Assembly: GCA_018857735.1 (NCBI GenBank)
Contig: JABMCL010003468.1
Span: 135,001 to 199,000 of the forward strand
Origin: Alviniconcha marisindica
Lineage: Eukaryota > Mollusca > Gastropoda > Provannidae
DNA length: 64,000 bases
Reading direction: 5' to 3'
In this document: piece by piece, positions 12,201 through 35,084 of the stretch
How the letters are laid out: each line of letters opens with the position of its first letter
Numbering within the stretch: position 1 is the first letter of the stretch
Translations under genes and position numbers: made by a program
Notes under the pieces: generated by a model
Seen by the model: the letters and a program-made list of their open reading frames with translations, nothing else
Told to the model about the DNA's origin: nothing
The model's database searches: none

Positions 12201-14535
12201 CTGGGTTGCTTAACCACCCCATTTCTAGAATGCTACCAAAAAACAAAACAAAATGCCCTCAAAAGTTCATTCCAAAGAGGTAAACACTAAAGAAGCAAAA
12301 AAAAAAAAAAGAGAGAGCGAGAGAGAACACTGATCACAAGAATGATTTTTTAACCATGTGTATTTTCTTGCGTCTCCAGTACCTAATAGCTACTGGTGTT
12401 TCATCTGTGACGTTAAAGACACTTCGGTGAGCAAACAATACTGCTGGAAAGAGCGTAAAAGGCAGGAAAGAGAGCATGTCAGTGATGCTGGCAGCTTAAA
12501 AAAACTGGTATCAAATCAACAGTACTTTCACCGTTTCACAGCAGACAATAACTGACCAACCCAATTCCTGTCTGCATTAGACTTTGCAACAAGACAAAGT
12601 CGAAATCAAGGCTGCCACCATTTTCTCTCATTCAAATTCAGTCTCAACATGCATTCTGCTTCTGGTTTTTGAACTTTTATAGTCTTCCACCTTCGAGTAA
12701 ATGCTGCTATATGCTGACAGTATGACTAGGCCTGCATGGTCATTCAAAATCCCATTTCTCGGACCATGCCTTTTCTTGAATTGCCCAAAATACATAACTA
12801 ATCAGTTTGGCAAGGTATGCAATTTCTCTTTCAGTCAGCATTATGGCAACCAATCTGGGTTCAAAATAATCATTCTCATTCTTTTGAAAGTTCATGTACT
12901 ATGATGGAAATATGGGGGAAAATGAAGCTGAATGAACCAGGGAGCCACTCAGGCAGAATCGGAAAGGCAGTATTCCTGGCAGTGGGCAAAGCAAGTAAAG
13001 CTATTTCTGACCTGCTTCAACCGTAGTTCAAGCTTAGAAGACACCTTTGATGGATCTGGACCTGCACCAATCAAAGTATGTTGGACCTTCAATTCTCATC
13101 CACAGTACTTCACCATAAGTGAATCAGACTGTTCCCAGAAAGAAAAGATCTATGGGACCTTCATTTCTCATCCGCAGTACCTCACCATAAGTGAATTAGA
13201 CTGTTCCCAGAGAGAAAAGATCTATGGGACCTTCATTTCTCATCCACAATACCTCACCATAAGTGAATCAGACTGTTCCCAGAAAGAAAAGATCTATGGG
13301 ACCTTCATTTCTCATCCGCAGTACCTCACCATAAGTGAATTAGACTGTTCCCAGAGAGAAAAGATCTATGGGACCTTCATTTCTCATCCACAATACCTCA
13401 CCATAAGTGAATTATACTGTTCCCAGAGAGAAAAGATCTATGGGACCTTCATTTCTCATCCACTGTACATCAACATAAGTGAATTAGACTGTTCTCAGAG
13501 AGAAAAGATCTATGGGACCTTCATTTCTCATCCACAATACCTCACCATAAGTGAATTATACTGTTCCCAGAGAGAAAAGATCTATAGGACCTTCATTTCT
13601 CATCCGTAGTACCTCACCGTAAGTGAATTATACTGTTCTCAGAGAGAAAAGATCTATGGGACCTTCATTTCTCATCCACAGTACCTCACCATAAGTGAAT
13701 TATACTGTTCTCAGAGAGAAAAGATCTATGGGACCTTCATTTCTCATCCACAGTACCTCACCATAAGTGAATTAGACTGTTCTCAGAGAGAAAAGATCTA
13801 TGGGACCTTCATTTCTCATCCACAGTGCCTCACCACACTGTTCCCAGAGAGAAAAGATCTATGGGACCTTCATTTCTCATCCACAGTACCTCACCATAAG
13901 TGAATTACACTGTTCCCAGAGAGAAAAGATCTATGGAGACAGTGGAAGACCATAAGGAATGGCGCTGCACAGCCAGCTTGGAATGTGCTCCAATCCGACT
14001 GCGTCTTGGTGGACCAGCCCCAAAATGTTTTCAACGAGGGTCACATATGTGATCAAATTGTCCAAAGGCTTATAAAGCTTGAAGTACTAAAAGAAATTCT
14101 TAAATTAACTTAAGTAAAGAGAAATATGTAAGTAACATGTAGCTTTGCAAAAAAACAGTTACTAAACTGACACATCCCGTAGCCTAGAGCAGCAACTTTA
14201 ATATGTTTTGTCAACACTGTTTGAATGCGTCAGAGCTCAGGAGCTGTGTGAAAGTCGAGGTGGATGTCCTGGGCTCCCGTTCCTAATAAACCTACGGTTT
14301 CTGTGGACGTAAAGCAACACTTCAACCATCAAGGTTTGAATGTGAGGAATCTGTATGCTTGCAGAACACTTGCTGACACAAAGAACAACAATGAAGCGGG
14401 TAACAATGCACAAGCCACTCCAGAGAGAACTCACTTTTTGATGGCCACCTTTTCCCCAGTTTCAATGGTGGTGCCGAGCAAGACACTGCCGTAGGTGCCA
14501 TCACCCAGCTGTTTGTGAATGGTGTAGCGATTCAT
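403..14535 (-). CDS. MAK: MAK/CILK1-like RCK-family Ser/Thr kinase, 7 coding exons (3' part off window)
   Basis: Joined exons, in minus-strand order: 14435-14535, 6664-6718, 5362-5483, 4258-4337, 3321-3453, 1636-1807, 403-570. Phases agree at every junction and give 277 residues, essentially the kinase domain. Visible landmarks are the glycine loop GDGTYGSV (11-18), catalytic Lys33 in [12 protein letters not shown] (123-130), DFG (143-145), activation-loop TDY (157-159), and APE (167-169). TDY rather than TEY, together with YSWDEC and LREVKSL, marks the MAK/CILK1 branch. Known family role: these kinases act in the cilium, limiting axoneme length and controlling intraflagellar-transport turnaround; TDY is phosphorylated by a CDK7-related kinase (CDK20). 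Several details (YSWDEC, MKDR, PESVIRN) look nearer vertebrate MAK than CILK1, but an invertebrate single co-ortholog is likely. The long C-terminal tail would lie left of base 1. Confidence 0.93.
746..1345. repeat. Minisatellite, ~52-bp unit, ~11 copies
   Basis: Unit is CACACTTATTCTAACAGTG, then TTACTGATG, a variable (TTG)n run and TTTTCTTGAAGG. Length variation comes mainly from the TTG count. It lies in MAK intron 6 and is followed by a T/G homopolymer near 1362-1387. Confidence 0.9.
1389..1635. other. MAK intron 6 unique sequence
   Basis: AT-rich then pyrimidine-rich sequence leading to the exon 6 donor. No coding or repeat signal was seen. Confidence 0.5.
1636..1807 (-). CDS. MAK: MAK coding exon 6
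   Basis: Follows a TGGTTCAG acceptor. One base completes Trp164, then 57 codons run from [18 protein letters not shown] to VLGTPKK, ending at a GTGATC donor. It contains the APE motif, the alphaF Asp of IDMWAVG and the start of the CMGC insert region. The donor is weaker than its neighbours but the reading matches the family. Confidence 0.93.
1965..2640. repeat. Minisatellite, ~58-bp unit, ~11 copies
   Basis: Alternating sub-units AAGATCAAACTGAAAATAGC and AGATCAAACTCAAAAAAG-TACATTTAGT form a 58-bp unit in MAK intron 5. A few copies have lost 2-6 bases. There is no coding potential. Confidence 0.9.
2700..3200. repeat. AT-rich SINE-tail-like stretch, (CA)n and long (CT)n
   Basis: 2700-2990 is AT-rich, with TATAGCGCTATTTCCCGGT at about 2742-2760 resembling the tail of a SINE. 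It is followed by (CA)n at about 2992-3006 and an interrupted pyrimidine tract to 3196 ending in pure (CT)n. The protein-like open frames here are low-complexity artefacts. Confidence 0.7.
3321..3453 (-). CDS. MAK: MAK coding exon 5 (catalytic and activation loops)
   Basis: Follows a GTCTCAG acceptor, completes Gly120, then encodes 43 codons plus TG of Trp164 and ends at GTCAGA. It carries [11 protein letters not shown] and the TDY activation motif, all intact, so the product should be catalytically competent. The first 23 exon bases are copied upstream in a 68-bp repeat. Confidence 0.94.
3431..3630 (-). repeat. 68-bp repeat carrying MAK exon 5 acceptor region
   Basis: Three units of 68 bp. 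The first includes the first 23 bases of exon 5 (plus strand CTTCAGATCTCGGTGAAAG) and its acceptor. The other two lie upstream of the exon in transcript sense, and their AG has changed, so they are decayed acceptors. ACAGCAACAAACACATGTAC is shared by all units and also occurs once on the other side of the exon (about 3220-3240). Confidence 0.85.
4258..4337 (-). CDS. MAK: MAK coding exon 4
   Basis: Follows a GTTGCAG acceptor. It completes Arg93, then encodes 26 residues ([19 protein letters not shown] to MHKH) plus the first base of Gly120, ending at a GTATGT donor. This is the alphaE helix leading to the catalytic loop. The acceptor and first exon bases recur about 85 bp upstream in the intron. 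Confidence 0.92.
4324..4495 (-). repeat. 85-bp duplication carrying MAK exon 4 acceptor
   Basis: Two tandem units of about 85 bp. The first contains the true acceptor (minus strand GGTTGTGTTGCAG followed by AGACAAGC). The upstream unit repeats GGTTGTGTTGCAG followed by ACACAAGC, so the AG and branch-side sequence are intact in the decoy. Confidence 0.85.
5155..5255. repeat. (CA)n/(CGCA)n microsatellite
   Basis: Alternating purine-pyrimidine CACACGCACACGCGCATG sequence in MAK intron 3. Just upstream (about 5065-5150) is an AT-rich stretch with GCCTAACCCGCACAGGCCC that looks like a SINE tail in reverse. Confidence 0.8.
5362..5483 (-). CDS. MAK: MAK coding exon 3
   Basis: Follows a GTTTCAG acceptor. 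Forty codons ([16 protein letters not shown] to YQMMKD) plus AG of Arg93, then a GTGGGT donor. It covers the alphaC-beta4-beta5-hinge segment. [13 protein letters not shown] is the RCK-family hinge and alphaD sequence. Confidence 0.93.
5597..5837. mobile_element. MITE M1 copy 1
   Basis: About 240 bp bounded by inverted ends TTAACCCTTTCACTGCC and GGGGCAGTGAAGGGGTTAA. It is homologous throughout to the elements at 6984-7238 and 58831-59743. It is non-coding and so non-autonomous. Superfamily is uncertain; the terminal TTAA may be part of the target duplication. Confidence 0.8.
5877..6663. repeat. Duplicated ~300-480-bp block with 30-bp minisatellite, includes MAK exon 2 donor copy
   Basis: Two related blocks, about 5877-6366 and 6385-6675, each start with CTCCTCTTTAA-TTGAAAGAC and end with GGTTCAGTTCTGAACTCACC, the latter being the exon 2 donor region. 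Inside is a 30-bp unit (GTTGGTTCTACTGTACAC and so on), expanded to about 10 copies in the first block. The 30-bp period keeps both strands open for long stretches, which explains the threonine/valine-rich open frames without a gene. Confidence 0.8.
6664..6718 (-). CDS. MAK: MAK coding exon 2
   Basis: Fifty-five bases after a TTTTGCAG acceptor. The first G completes Lys34, then 18 codons follow ([18 protein letters not shown]), ending at a GTGAGT donor. This is the beta3-alphaC region of the N-lobe and includes the conserved alphaC glutamate in LREVK. The donor with the last exon bases is repeated about 310 bp downstream in the intron (near 6340-6366). Confidence 0.92.
6984..7238. mobile_element. 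MITE M1 copy 2 (uninterrupted reference copy)
   Basis: About 255 bp, ends TTAATCCCTTCACTGCC and GGGGCAGTGAAAGGGTTAA. It contains the sequence CCCTTAAGCCTTTGTG that is split by another transposon in copy 3. Internal landmarks such as AAAAGTGCGAAATTTGAAA and AAACGCACA match copy 3. Confidence 0.85.
7239..9060. other. MAK intron 1, mostly unique sequence
   Basis: Contains a C-run at about 7363-7377, an A/G-rich patch at about 8458-8510, and otherwise unique AT-rich sequence. No exon of a known family was recognised on either strand. Confidence 0.5.
9060..10750. repeat. Polypurine minisatellite, ~1.6 kb
   Basis: An almost pure purine plus strand built on GGGAGAGTGGGGGTAG-ACTGGGAGGG variants. 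From about 9230 to 9930 it shows a higher-order unit of about 180 bp repeated about four times; beyond 10170 it becomes GAGGTAGATTGGGAGGGA units of about 30-35 bp. There are G-runs at about 9997-10010 and 10350-10368. In the MAK transcript this is a long pyrimidine tract inside intron 1. Confidence 0.9.
10760..13050. other. MAK intron 1, unique sequence
   Basis: No repeats of note apart from a GA-rich patch (about 10970-11010) and an A-run near 12297-12310. No family-recognisable coding exon was found. Open frames here are short and lack supporting splice context. Confidence 0.45.
13070..13945. repeat. 72-bp minisatellite, ~12 copies, open reading frame across many units
   Basis: Unit GGGACCTTCATTTCTCATCC through CAGAGAGAAAAGATCTAT, 72 bp. 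Because 72 is a multiple of three, one plus-strand frame stays open across about nine units (a 24-residue repeat with [15 protein letters not shown]). A stop at 13607 and a shortened unit at about 13826-13850 break it. It lies in MAK intron 1 in antisense and has no similarity to a known family, so it is treated as a non-coding repeat. Confidence 0.85.
14220..14318 (+). mobile_element. SINE-A tail fragment
   Basis: TCAGAGCTCAGGAGCTGTGT followed by CCTAATAAACC-TACGGTTTC and TGTGGACGTAAAGCA, the conserved 3' half of the SINE-A family seen complete at 18866 and 20356. The tRNA-like head is missing. Confidence 0.75.
14435..14535 (-). CDS. MAK: MAK coding exon 1 (start codon)
   Basis: Begins with ATG and encodes residues 1-33 ([18 protein letters not shown] and on to VAIK) plus two bases of Lys34. 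It ends at AA before a GTGAGT donor. MNRY at the N-terminus is the usual family start, which fixes the initiation codon. It holds the glycine-rich loop and the ATP-binding lysine. The 5' UTR continues upstream, but its splice pattern is not clear. Intron 1 is long (about 7.7 kb) and carries a polypurine array and a 72-bp array. Confidence 0.92.
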
Positions 14536-14559
14536 CTTGGTGGGCTGCAAGTTCCTCCT

Positions 14560-16560
14560 CTCGATTCTGTCCCAGTACTGTGCCTGCTGCAGGTGTGCAG
14601 TCCAATTTCAGGCTTTAGCGCTTGCCGCACAAAACCACCAAGTCTCACGCCGGCAGCCACGGGAGTCTTTCACCCCCGCCTCAGTGGAGGGATGTGTAAA
14701 CTTACGATCTGTATCCTAGCCTTGCAGTTTAGCACTGTGACTGTCTAGGATAAATGTTCCTTTGCATTCTTTGACACCTAGTCTGCCAATCCTCATCTCC
14801 ACACTTAGCTGGCCTTGTTTGCTGAATAAATAATTTCTGAAACACAGCAAAGTGTAACACATGATATGACTGTAATTTATTTACAAAGACCATGATAATC
14901 AATACTCTGTGTGAGGTGGAAATAACACAAGCTTTAAAAACAATAAATAAACAACAATTAAAAAAATTTATTCATGTATATTATGCATGTATAATTTTTC
15001 ACAATCAAACCGCCACCCCCCTCCCCAAACACCCCCCCCCCCCCCCAACACCCCCCACCCCAAAAGGCTGAGGCCAAAATATTTGGGACATTTTACTCAT
15101 CTTGTCTGAATTTCATTCTGCTTGATATAACATAAAATGCAGTTCTCCAGTTCAGTTCCTAACAAATAACCACTTCAAAAATCCATCAAAGGTGGTCACA
15201 AAATAGAAGTGGCCTTTGGCAAAGGGACCATCAACTTTTGATCTTGTTTTGCAGTACACTCAGTTAAAAGGTGGGTGAAAAGACAGATTCAAATTGGTGT
15301 CATTGTTTGAGATCATTAATATTTAGTTAATTGTTACATGAGTGGACGAGTGGAGGCTGGTGTGCACATGTCATTGTGTTTGTGTGTGTGTATGTATGTG
15401 TGTGTATTGTTCGACAGGCAATAATGGTAATTAACGCTACAATAATTAAGGTTTTGTTTGCTGAAATGTATGTTAATGTGGTTTTCATAATAAGATGTTT
15501 GTACAACACAGTGAGTTTAACTCTGGTTAAAGAATAGCGCTTTATAAGATTGATTTATTTATTATTATTATTATTATTAAAATGTATATATTTATTTCAC
15601 TTTGAACAGGGAACCGTGCTTGGAATCATCATCATTAACTGCTGTCACAAGCTAGCATGTCTGTGGACTGGATGACAGTACAAAATCACCAACAATCTAG
15701 CACAGGCATGCAGCACAGAGCTACAACTCCAGCCACAGTCGCAAGTAGCCATGGCTCATTGTGGGCAGGATGAATGAATGAATGTATATGGCACACAAAA
15801 CCTTCCACACAAAAACTTGTGTGTTCAGAGCACCAGATGCACATAGTGCATGTACCACCTGCAGGCACCCACAAGCTAAAACTACCAAAGACATTCATAC
15901 CAATAAAGTACACAAACAATCCCCATCCCATCCAAGGAAATATAACTATGCATACTAACATAGTAGTTAGAGGTATATATGGAGCTGAAAGACTAATCAG
16001 TATTTATGGAATTGTATACCACTCCACTCTGACGGTGGAGCTCTAGTGTAAACTTAAGAACACAGCTGATTGTCATTGTGTAAGCGGTAGTTGTACACAA
16101 TACACACATTTCACACAGAGGTCATATTTTGATCTTGACTGGATACGTCGACACAGTCAGTGGCCGGGCCACTTCTGGAAGATGTACGTCCACGGGATAT
16201 ACACATCTACGTTGACACAGTGACCGGACCACTTCTATATAATATTATACATCGAAGTTTATTAACACCAACAGCCTCGAAAAGGGTGCTGCTAGAAGAG
16301 TGGTTACCTGTTCCACACAACGTACTTGTCCTTCCTAAAGTTACCACACTCCGAACAGCAGCCACTGACTAACAACTGAAGTGAAAGCAATTCGGGTAAA
16401 AAGAAAAGAAAATCAAAACGACTTTCTGGCTGTGTATCAATCACAAAATAAAGTATCAAACGTATGTAATGGTGATCTTACAACGTCTCAAACAGACAGT
16501 AATAATACAGCATAAAAATAAACCCACCAGTCAAACAAGGAGCGACCTCTGCGAGAGAAC
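14560..16560. other. MAK 5' region: unique and AT-rich sequence
   Basis: Holds a C-rich stretch (about 15010-15060), a short (GT)n at about 15380-15405, and a 65-75-bp duplication (about 16141-16200 and 16206-16262, sharing GACACAGT and CCACTTCT). No coding exon was recognised. Non-coding 5' exons of MAK could lie here. Confidence 0.4.
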
Positions 16561-17162
16561 TACCTTCCCACAACCGTGAGTTCCCTGGTATTTCACCAAA
16601 ACAATGTGCATCGATCACAGTCCGCCATATTTGCTGTTGCTATTTGTGAGGAGGTGTACCACGTGATCTCGGACTAGCAACCGAATTCACTTCGGCATAA
16701 TCCGGCTTCTTCCGATACTGTTCACGGAAGAAACCGATTCTGGTTCTGTTTTTTCCCTAAAGTGCAGTTTTCCTATTTGGTATAATACTGCAGTAAGGTG
16801 CTGATGAAACTAAATCTGGCATTTTTTGTGAAGTTGTTTCGCAGTCACCGTATCATCACAAAAAGGGCAACGGGGTATTAAATCACGATAACGCTGATGC
16901 AATATTCGTATAAACATAATAAACCGAATCTGTCTCATGACACTGAGGTTGACCATTCTCAACTTCCCACATGGGAAAATTAGCGTCTGCTACACCTGAC
17001 CGTGACGACGAGGAACGTATTGGCAAGAACATCTATCAACAAATTATCCACTTCAGACACATGAAAATAAGTGAATCTGTATAGTACCTTTACCTAGTAC
17101 CTTGTCCTCGTCACCAGCGCAGGATCTTCTGTAAAATACCAGAACACGGTGTCGGCAACAGT
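16560..17162. promoter_or_regulatory. Putative bidirectional promoter, MAK (-) / OMA1 (+)
   Basis: The interval is unique and upstream of OMA1's start. Visible elements are CCGCCATATTTG (16622-16633), a YY1-type ATGGCGG on the minus strand; a CACGTG E-box (16660-16665); and ETS-like CTTCCG and CGGAAG near 16707 and 16724. No TATA box is placed convincingly. The head-to-head layout of a ciliary kinase and a mitochondrial protease suggests shared housekeeping-type control, but transcription start sites are not visible. Confidence 0.45.
16564..16632 (-). other. Candidate non-coding first exon of MAK
   Basis: In the minus sense, sequence from the ATGGCGG element (16622-16628) runs to a donor-like GGGAAG/GTAGTT at 16563-16564. 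It contains a short upstream frame of 11 codons starting at that ATG. It lies on the MAK side of the divergent MAK-OMA1 interval. This is inference from position and one donor match only. Confidence 0.3.
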
Positions 17163-30558
<13,396 letters not shown>

Positions 30559-30567
30559 GCGCTTGGA

Positions 30568-30895
30568 CTGTCTCACGCAGCTCCGCCTGGCGACTGGCAT
30601 TGCCAAGAACTTTTTTCCCATGGGTGTGTGGGGAGTGGGATTGTCTGTCTGTCTCATACTGCTCAGCCCAGTGACCGCCATTGCCAAGAGCTTTTTGTCC
30701 AGAGGTGTGTGGGGAGTGGGACTGTCTGACTGTCTGACACACCTCAGCCCGGTGACCGCCATTGCAAAGAGCTTTTTGTCCATGGGGTCTGTGGGGAGTG
30801 GGACTGTCTATCTGACACAGCTCAGCCCCACGACCGGCATTGCCGAGAGCTTTTTTCCCTTGGGGTGTGTGTGGAGTGGGACCCTCTGATACAGC
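30568..30895. repeat. ~80-85-bp tandem repeat in OMA1 3' UTR, 4 copies
   Basis: Unit GACCGCCATTGCCAAGAGC, then GTGTGTGGGGAGTGGGACTG and GACACAGCTCAGCCC. It starts right after the OMA1 stop codon. Confidence 0.88.
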
Positions 30896-30979
30896 CGGTA
30901 ATGATTTCACTGATGGGGTGGGGGCGGAGGGGGGGTGGGGGCTGACTTCATTGGCCCAGGGCTCCATTTGTGTGGAACA

Positions 30980-31680
30980 GAATTGTTCAAGAGGTGTCTG
31001 TGTGTGATGTAAGTGTCTCGCCCTCACAACTTGTACTGATTTCATTGGTACAGAGGTGTCTGTGTGTGATGTAAGTGTCTCTCCCTCACAACTTGTACCG
31101 ATTTCATTGGTACAGAGGTGTTTGTGTGTAATGTTGATGCAAGTGTCTCGCCCTCACAACTTGTACTGTTTTCATTGGCACAGAGGTGTTTGGTGTAATG
31201 TTGATGTAAGTGTCTCGCCCTCACAACTTGTACTGATTTCATTGGTACAGAGGTGTTTGTGTGTAATGTTGATGCAAGTGTCTCGCCCTCACAACTTGTA
31301 CCGTTTCATTGGTACAGAGGTGTTTGTGTGTGATGTAAGTGTCTCTCCCTCACAACTTGTACCGATTTCATTGGTACAGAGGTGTTTGTGTGTAATGTTG
31401 ATGCAAGTGTCTCGCCCTCACAACTTGTACCGATTTCATTGGTACAGAGGTGTTTGTGTGTAATGTTGATGCAAGTGTCTCGCCCTCACAACTTGTACCG
31501 ATTTCATTGGTACAGAGGTGTTTGTGTGTAATGTTGATGCAAGTGTCTCGCCCTCACAACTTGTACCGATTTCATTGGTACAGAGGTGTTTGTGTGTAAT
31601 GTTGATGCAAGTGTCTCGCCCTCACAACTTGTACTGTTTTCATTGGCACAGAGGTGTCTGTGTGTGATGTAAGTGGCTCT
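30980..31680. repeat. ~50-68-bp minisatellite, ~12 copies
   Basis: Unit GTGTCTCGCCCTCACAACTTG, then GATTTCATTGGTACAGAGGTG and TTTGTGTGTAATGTTGATGC; some units lack the last part. It is downstream of OMA1. Confidence 0.88.
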
Positions 31681-31689
31681 CCCACTCAG

Positions 31690-32490
31690 TGAAAGTTGAT
31701 TTTATTGGTCCAAAGGTGTGACAGAATATTCACACACAGCATGGGATGATTTGATTGGTCCAAAGGTGTTTGTGTGTGATGGAAAATTCACACACAGTAC
31801 AGGATGATTTCATTGGTCCAAAAGTAGATCCAAACACATAAAAGGTTAAAAAACAAACAAACAAACAAAACTATTTATCAGGACAAAATACAACCTGCAA
31901 ATTTTCAGAGTAATCCCCTTTATCAAGCTACAAAACGACACTTAACAATTAAACGATCAAAAACAATGAAAAATGAGATGGAAAGCTCGTCCACTTTAAC
32001 TTTTTTTGGTTGAGCTATATCCAGTTTTAGAATGCTAGTCATTCTTGTTTCAGATTTTGGTCCAAAAGTGTTTGTGTGTGATGGAATTGTCCCACACAGT
32101 GAAGTTGATTTTACTGGCCCAAAAGGTGTTTTAGAGAGTGGTGGAATTGTGACCTGACTGGCCCAAAGGTGTTTGTGTGTGATGGAATTGGAAGTTGATT
32201 TTACTGGCCCAAAAGGTGTTTTAGAGTGCGGTGGAATTATGACACACAGCAGGGAATGACCTGATTGGCCCAAAGGTGTTTGTGTGTGATGGAATTGGCC
32301 CACACAGTAAAGTTGATTTTACTGGCCCAAAAGGTGTTTGTGTGTGACGGAATTGGCCCACACAGTAAAGTTGATTTTACTGGCCCAAAAGGTGTTTGTG
32401 TGTGACGGAATTGGCCCACACAGTAAAGTTGATTTTACTGGCCCAAAAGGTGTTTTAGAGTGTGATGGAATTGGCCCACACAGCTGTGCA
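31690..32490. repeat. ~58-bp minisatellite, interrupted by repeat R3 copy 2
   Basis: Unit TTTACTGGCCCAAAAGGTG, then TTGTGTGTGACGGAATTGGC and CCACACAGTAAAGTTGA. The array is split at about 31815-32050 by the R3 interspersed repeat also found at 20107. Confidence 0.85.
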
Positions 32491-32499
32491 GGAAAAACC

Positions 32500-33110
32500 A
32501 TTACAATCATATTGCCGTAAGCAGAATTTTGTGTCGGAAGACTTTTTCTTCCACAGTTTCCAATGTATTTATTCTCATTGATATGCAACAAATGAGACTG
32601 AAGCTGTTACATACCCATCAGGTGAAAGCAGTCATTTTCTTTCTCTCTTTTTTTCTCCTTTTTTCTTCTGTCTTCACAGTTGTGTGCCATAATTTATGAA
32701 TATTTGTGAGAAATGATACCCCTGAGATGGATGAGCAAGAGGGTTTTTATAATATAAAAGCAAAAGACATGATCATTATTCCCCATTAAATTCCCACTGT
32801 CACCTATTAGAAATCTTTGCAGTTGCTGAATGCATTTGACTTGCACATGACGGGGCATTTTTGCTGATTGCCTTTTCTTAAAGAAGTTAAACTGTAAATG
32901 TGTTGTCATTGTTTTTGTGTGTGATGTAATGTGATAGTTTTTATTTTTAGAAACATTTACACCAAACTATGTACAAATTGTCTGGCTACCAAGTTATACC
33001 AAAATTAATTTACTTCATAGTTTGGCTGTGTGGAAAATCAGGTGGCATGTTGAATATTTTGTATAAACTGCATTTTTGCAAATTCAGCAGTCATGTAATT
33101 AATTGCTTCT
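32500..33110. other. Intergenic AT-rich sequence
   Basis: No coding or repeat signal was recognised between the two arrays. Confidence 0.4.
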
Positions 33111-33117
33111 AAAATTG

Positions 33118-34078
33118 ATCACCCCCCCCCCCCCCCTTCTGAACCAAGGCATGTCCTGTATTCTCCCTTCCCCCTCTACCAAGCAGTCGTATCCCCCCCC
33201 CCCCCTTTCTGAACCAAGCATGTCCTGTATTACCCCCCCCCCCCCCCTCTGAACCAAGCATGTCCTGTATTACCCCACCCCACCCCCTCTGAACCAAGGC
33301 ATGTCCTGTATTACCCCCCCCCCCCTTCTGAACCAAGGCATGTCCTGTATTACCCCCCCCCCCCCTGAACCAAGGCATGTCCTGTATACCTCCCCCCCCC
33401 TTCTGAACCAAGGCATGTCCTGTATTACCCCCCCCTGAACCAAGGCATGTCCTGTATTACCCCCCCCCCTGAACCAACGCCATGTCCTGTATTACCCCCC
33501 CCCTTTCTGAACCAAGGCATGTCCTGTATTACCCCCCCCCCCCCCCTTCTGAACCAAGCCATGTCCTGTATTACCCCCCTTTCTGAACCAAGGCATGTCC
33601 TGTATTACCCCCCCCCCCCCTTCTGAACCAAGCCATGTCCTGTATTACCCCCCCTCACCCTTCACAGCCATGTCCTGTATTACCCCCCCCCCTTTCTGAA
33701 CCAAGCCATGTCCTGTATTACCCCCCCCCCTTCTGAACCAAGCCATGTCCTGTATTACCCCCCCCCCCTTCTGAACCAAGCCATGTCCTGTATTACCCCC
33801 CCTCTGAACCAAGCCATGTCCTGAATTACCCCCCCCCTTCTGAACCAAGCCATGTCCTGTATTACCCCCCCCCCCCCCCTTCTGAACAAGCCATGTGTGT
33901 GTGTGGGGGGGACCTTCCTGAACCAAGCCATGTCATGGTATACCCTGGCCCCCCTTTCTGAACCAAGCGCAGCTATGTGTGTGTGTGTGCGGGGGGGGGG
34001 GGGGGGGTACCTTCCTGAACCTAGCCATGTCATGGTATACCCTGGCCCCCCTTTCTGAACTAAGCCATGTCCTGTATC
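33118..34078. repeat. C-tract minisatellite, ~25 units
   Basis: Unit TTCTGAACCAAGCCATGTCC, then TGTATTA and a run of 5-19 C. The run length varies freely while the 27-base linker is conserved. On the minus strand it gives regularly spaced G-runs. Confidence 0.93.
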
Positions 34079-34089
34079 ATCCATCCATA

Positions 34090-34425
34090 TCCAACAAGCT
34101 CAGTGTTTATCCTGGTGATAAACATCAAGTGCCTTTGTCGTTTTTGAAATTCAGCAGGGTCAAAACATGACTTACAGTTTAGGCACACAGGTACCTCATA
34201 ACTTTAACGTTTTAAAGACAAATTATACAGCTGGTCGGTCCCGTGTGAGTGGTAGTGATTTTTCAGTCATGTGCTTGTGCCTGCTGTGCGCTACTGTGTC
34301 GCTTTCTTTCAGGAGTAAAGCAGGTCAGGGCTATGAGACACACTTTGGATATTTACACTTCGGCCCTGGCTAAACTGGGCTGAGCTGGGCTCACCTCAGG
34401 CTTGGCATCAGCTGCTGCAGTTACG
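34090..34425. other. Intergenic sequence, nothing recognised
   Basis: Mixed-composition unique sequence with no supported exon. Confidence 0.4.
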
Positions 34426-34427
34426 TT

Positions 34428-34888
34428 ATTGATCGCTTTTATATAGCACTATTCTCCGCTCTTGAGCAGACTCACTGCACTCACATGTGATTCTACATGA
34501 GTGACTAGCTTTTTATAGTGTTTTTTAATATCTACCAAAGTGGTGTACGTACAGCGCTGACATGGCTGGTGCCACGTGAAACTGCTGCCATCTTGGCGTG
34601 TTCTGTGTACACCATACAACCATGCACCGTGTCACTTCATGCAAAGCCACATGTGTAAGGTATATGCGTGTTTAGCTGTAACCTGCCACCTGCACCTCTA
34701 GCAGAATGACCGGGGTCTTTTACGCGCTACTGCGGTAACACAGGGGTGGAACAGATACTGAAATAAGGGTCAGCACAGAAAGTGGACCCCGGAGAAGAAA
34801 TTTCTCCTGTCACTCCTGCAGGGGACTCAAACCCACAACCTTTCACTCACATGTCTGGCACTCTAACCACTGAGCTATCCCTGCCCCC
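34428..34888 (-). mobile_element. SINE-B copy 2
   Basis: The reverse strand carries the tRNA-like head (GATAGCTCAGTGGTTAGAG near 34880; the B box is degenerate, GGGTTTGAGTCC) and the same body and tail as copy 1, without the extra palindrome. Confidence 0.85.
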
Positions 34889-35084
34889 AAGATCTGGGAT
34901 CTGAAGCAGGGTTGAATCAGAGGTTCGATGTCATCATCGTTCCAAATGCACCACATGCCTGCTGTAGTTTGAATTCCCTGCAGCGGTAAGAAGAGAAAGG
35001 AAAGGAGAATACCACGTGAGAACAGTTAAACTGGTGAACAGGGCTTCTCAGACCAAGCTGGGTCTTGTTTTATTGGAGTTTGGT

